Positions 6,664-7,808 of a DNA stretch of 7,808 nt are shown here, one piece after another; the first letter of the stretch is position 1; each line of letters opens with the position of its first letter. The stretch comes from Acidobacteriota bacterium (lineage in GTDB: Bacteria > Acidobacteriota > Vicinamibacteria > Marinacidobacterales > SMYC01): contig JAUVQL010000040.1 of NCBI GenBank assembly GCA_030598165.1, positions 1 through 7,808 of the forward strand, given 5' to 3'. The notes beneath the pieces are model-generated. The model saw nothing but the letters and a program-made list of their open reading frames with translations. It searched no databases and was not told the DNA's origin. Position numbers and translations under genes: made by a program.

Positions 6664-6824
6664 TCTAACTCGAAGTGTTTGTTGGGGACAGCCCCCGACT
6701 AAGTGCCCCGATTCATAACTGCGGTCAGATTCGAACGCCGATCCATCCCGTCTGGCTGCGTTGCTCGTCGGTCATATATTTGTACAGATGCACTGATGAG
6801 GGTCCGCATTGTAAGATGCATGCG
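6664..6824. promoter_or_regulatory. Divergent promoter region between mutS and tsaB
   Basis: Both flanking genes point outward, so this 161-base region should carry promoters for each. On the plus strand, TATATT at 6775-6780 matches a -10 box at five of six positions, but the best -35 at 17-base spacing (CTGGCT, 6752-6757) is poor. On the minus strand, TATGAA-like bases near 6711-6717 are weaker still. GAGGG at 6798-6802 is 13 or more bases ahead of either tsaB start. Promoter positions are tentative. Confidence 0.4.
6681..6699. promoter_or_regulatory. Hairpin in the mutS leader
   Basis: GTTGGGG (6681-6687) pairs with CCCCGAC (6693-6699): seven pairs including one G-T/G-U, around the loop ACAGC. 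It lies 17 bases upstream of the ATG at 6663 in mutS orientation, so it would sit in the mutS 5' leader if transcription starts further up. The centre resembles a perfect GGGGAC(T/A)GTCCCC palindrome that has lost symmetry by one base. Its role is unknown; it could be a degenerate dispersed palindrome, an operator or a leader structure. Confidence 0.5.
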
Positions 6825-7538
6825 ATGAAGGTGCTGGCTGTCGACACGACGAGTAACGCGGGAAGCGCCGCCATTCTTGACGGAAACATCCTAAGAGGGC
6901 TGATTGGTTTTTCACGGAAACCGGGTTACGCGGAGAAGCTTCTTCCAACGGTGGAGCAGATGCTCGAAGCGCTCTCGCTCAACCTTTCCGATGTGGATGG
7001 ACTAGCGGTGGCGGCCGGCCCGGGATCCTTCACGGGTCTCCGCATCGGCATTGCCACAATGGAAGGCTTGTCCTATGCGACGGGACGGCCCATTGTCGGC
7101 ATCTCTTCCCTCGAAGCCACGGCGTACCGCTACCGCTATTGGAAAGGGTGGGTGGCATCGTTTCTGGACGCCCGTAGGAAGGAGATCTTCGGTGCCTTGT
7201 ACCGAGCCAATGGGCAGGAGCTCGGATTGGAGATCGAGCCTGTTTGTGAGCCGCCCGAAAGGTTTATTGCCCGCCTCCCCAAGGAGCCCATCCTCCTTGC
7301 TGGGAGCGGAACCCTCGTTTATCGCGAGCTTCTCTCTCGTGAAGCTCAGCGTCAACTCCAGTCCGCGTCACCATCGTTCTTTCTAGCCGAAGAAGTGGCG
7401 CGCCTCGGCTCAAAGCGACTTCAAAAAGGAAGCTCGACGCCGTTGGGGAAACTCGAGGCCATCTACTTACGCGCCTCGGATGCAGAGATGGCGAAGCAGA
7501 TAAAATCGTCCGATAAACAACCAACGAATCAACCATGA
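6825..7538 (+). CDS. tsaB: tRNA t6A37 threonylcarbamoyltransferase complex subunit TsaB
   Basis: The product has 237 residues from the ATG at 6825, the normal size for TsaB. TsaB is a catalytically inactive ASKHA-fold protein that dimerises with TsaD and, with TsaE, enables transfer of threonylcarbamoyl to A37 of ANN-decoding tRNAs in the cytoplasm. Visible family marks are the N-terminal strand MKVLAVDTTSNAGSAAI (1-17), the core signature GPGSFTGLRIG (65-75), the following SSLEA (94-98), DARRKEIFGALYR (115-127), and the C-terminal AIYLRASDAE (212-221). YAEKLLP (35-41) replaces the usual HSE-x-LLP, with Tyr in place of His. The open frame extends upstream to 6675, but those residues are not TsaB-like; ATG at 6816 (adding MHA) is the only realistic alternative start. 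Its stop overlaps the start of the rimI-like gene (ATGA). Confidence 0.93.
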   Translation: MKVLAVDTTSNAGSAAILDGNILRGLIGFSRKPGYAEKLLPTVEQMLEALSLNLSDVDGLAVAAGPGSFTGLRIGIATMEGLSYATGRPIVGISSLEATAYRYRYWKGWVASFLDARRKEIFGALYRANGQELGLEIEPVCEPPERFIARLPKEPILLAGSGTLVYRELLSREAQRQLQSASPSFFLAEEVARLGSKRLQKGSSTPLGKLEAIYLRASDAEMAKQIKSSDKQPTNQP

Positions 7539-7808
7539 CCGGGATAAGAGAGAAAGCCGCCAAGGTCAGCTCTCTTTATGTCATCGAGCCCATGCGGGTC
7601 GAAGATATCCTGGAAGTTGTCTCCATCGAGCGCGTAGCTTTTTCGAATCCGTGGTCCAGAGAGGCATTCACCCATGAGATCGAGCACAATCCGTTTAGCC
7701 ATCCTACGGTGGCACGGACGAGGCGAGTGGGGACGCAGGGGGTAGCAGGCTACTGCGTGAAGTGGGTCGTGTTCGAGTTGATACACATTCAAAATATTGC
7801 CGTTCATC
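7535..7808 (+). CDS. rimI: Ribosomal protein S18-alanine N-acetyltransferase RimI, 5' part
   Basis: The ATG at 7535 overlaps the tsaB TGA (ATGA), and the frame stays open to the window edge, giving 91 residues of an expected roughly 150. The translation contains YVIEPMRVEDILEVVSIE (14-31), then RVAFSNPWSREAFTHEI (33-49), matching the RimI pattern IE-x-x-AF-x-NPWS-x-x-x-F. Later come VAGYCVKWVVFELIHIQNIA (70-89) and VH, the GNAT strand leading to the acetyl-CoA loop, which lies beyond the window. RimI acetylates the N-terminal alanine of S18. No Shine-Dalgarno is evident, so translation probably depends on coupling to tsaB. Met20 (7592) is a less likely alternative start. The tsaB-rimI pair is a common bacterial arrangement and supports both calls. 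Confidence 0.9.
   Translation, partial: MTGIREKAAKVSSLYVIEPMRVEDILEVVSIERVAFSNPWSREAFTHEIEHNPFSHPTVARTRRVGTQGVAGYCVKWVVFELIHIQNIAVH

Noticed and set aside
6675..6824. N-terminal extension of about 50 residues on TsaB
   Set aside because: The frame is open, but the residues do not resemble TsaB, whose family begins at the MKVLAVDTT strand. The stretch overlaps the divergent promoter region and the mutS-leader hairpin.

Overview
This window reads as bacterial chromosome carrying housekeeping genes. Base composition is moderately GC-rich and even, and I see no prophage, transposase, CRISPR array, tRNA or rRNA. Coding density is high, GTG and TTG starts are used, and several genes overlap or abut. 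The gene set does not fix the taxon. The N-terminal style of the TPR protein and the repeat-laden intergenic spaces remind me of uncultivated Acidobacteriota or related deep-branching lineages, but that is a low-confidence impression.

Left part, plus strand (1-2860): the 3' end of an ArsN2-like GNAT acetyltransferase; then a membrane-anchored TPR protein (333-1061) with a GTG start; then a full-length tandem-domain signal peptide peptidase SppA (1058-2860), whose TTG start overlaps the TPR stop codon by 4 bases. The last two look translationally coupled. A plausible common theme is envelope or secretion quality control, because the TPR protein has the layout of the translocon accessory protein YfgM and SppA clears signal peptides left in the membrane.

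Middle, minus strand (6663 down to 2853): the mismatch-repair ATPase gene mutS, followed downstream by an agmatinase (speB-type ureohydrolase) that converges on sppA and overlaps its end by 8 bases. The roughly 214-base gap between mutS and the agmatinase gene is not plain spacer. It holds a striking palindromic element (3813-3924): an outer inverted repeat enclosing three perfect hairpins, i.e. a four-way-junction or cloverleaf fold. Near-identical 12-base direct repeats lie on either side of it. An 8-base palindromic unit TTCTCGAG occurs in tandem at the sppA/agmatinase junction, where it encodes a repetitive C-terminal tail on the agmatinase, and again just beyond the mutS stop codon.

Right part, plus strand (6825-7808): divergent from mutS, tsaB (t6A tRNA-modification partner) overlaps by 4 bases the start of a gene that runs off the window and is recognisable as rimI (ribosomal protein S18 N-acetyltransferase). 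This is the familiar tsaB-rimI pairing. The 161-base divergent region carries a compact hairpin in the mutS leader and an AT-rich stretch that may contain the tsaB promoter.

The coding content is conventional. The most unusual material is the structured repeat DNA between mutS and the agmatinase gene and the octamer repeats at gene ends.
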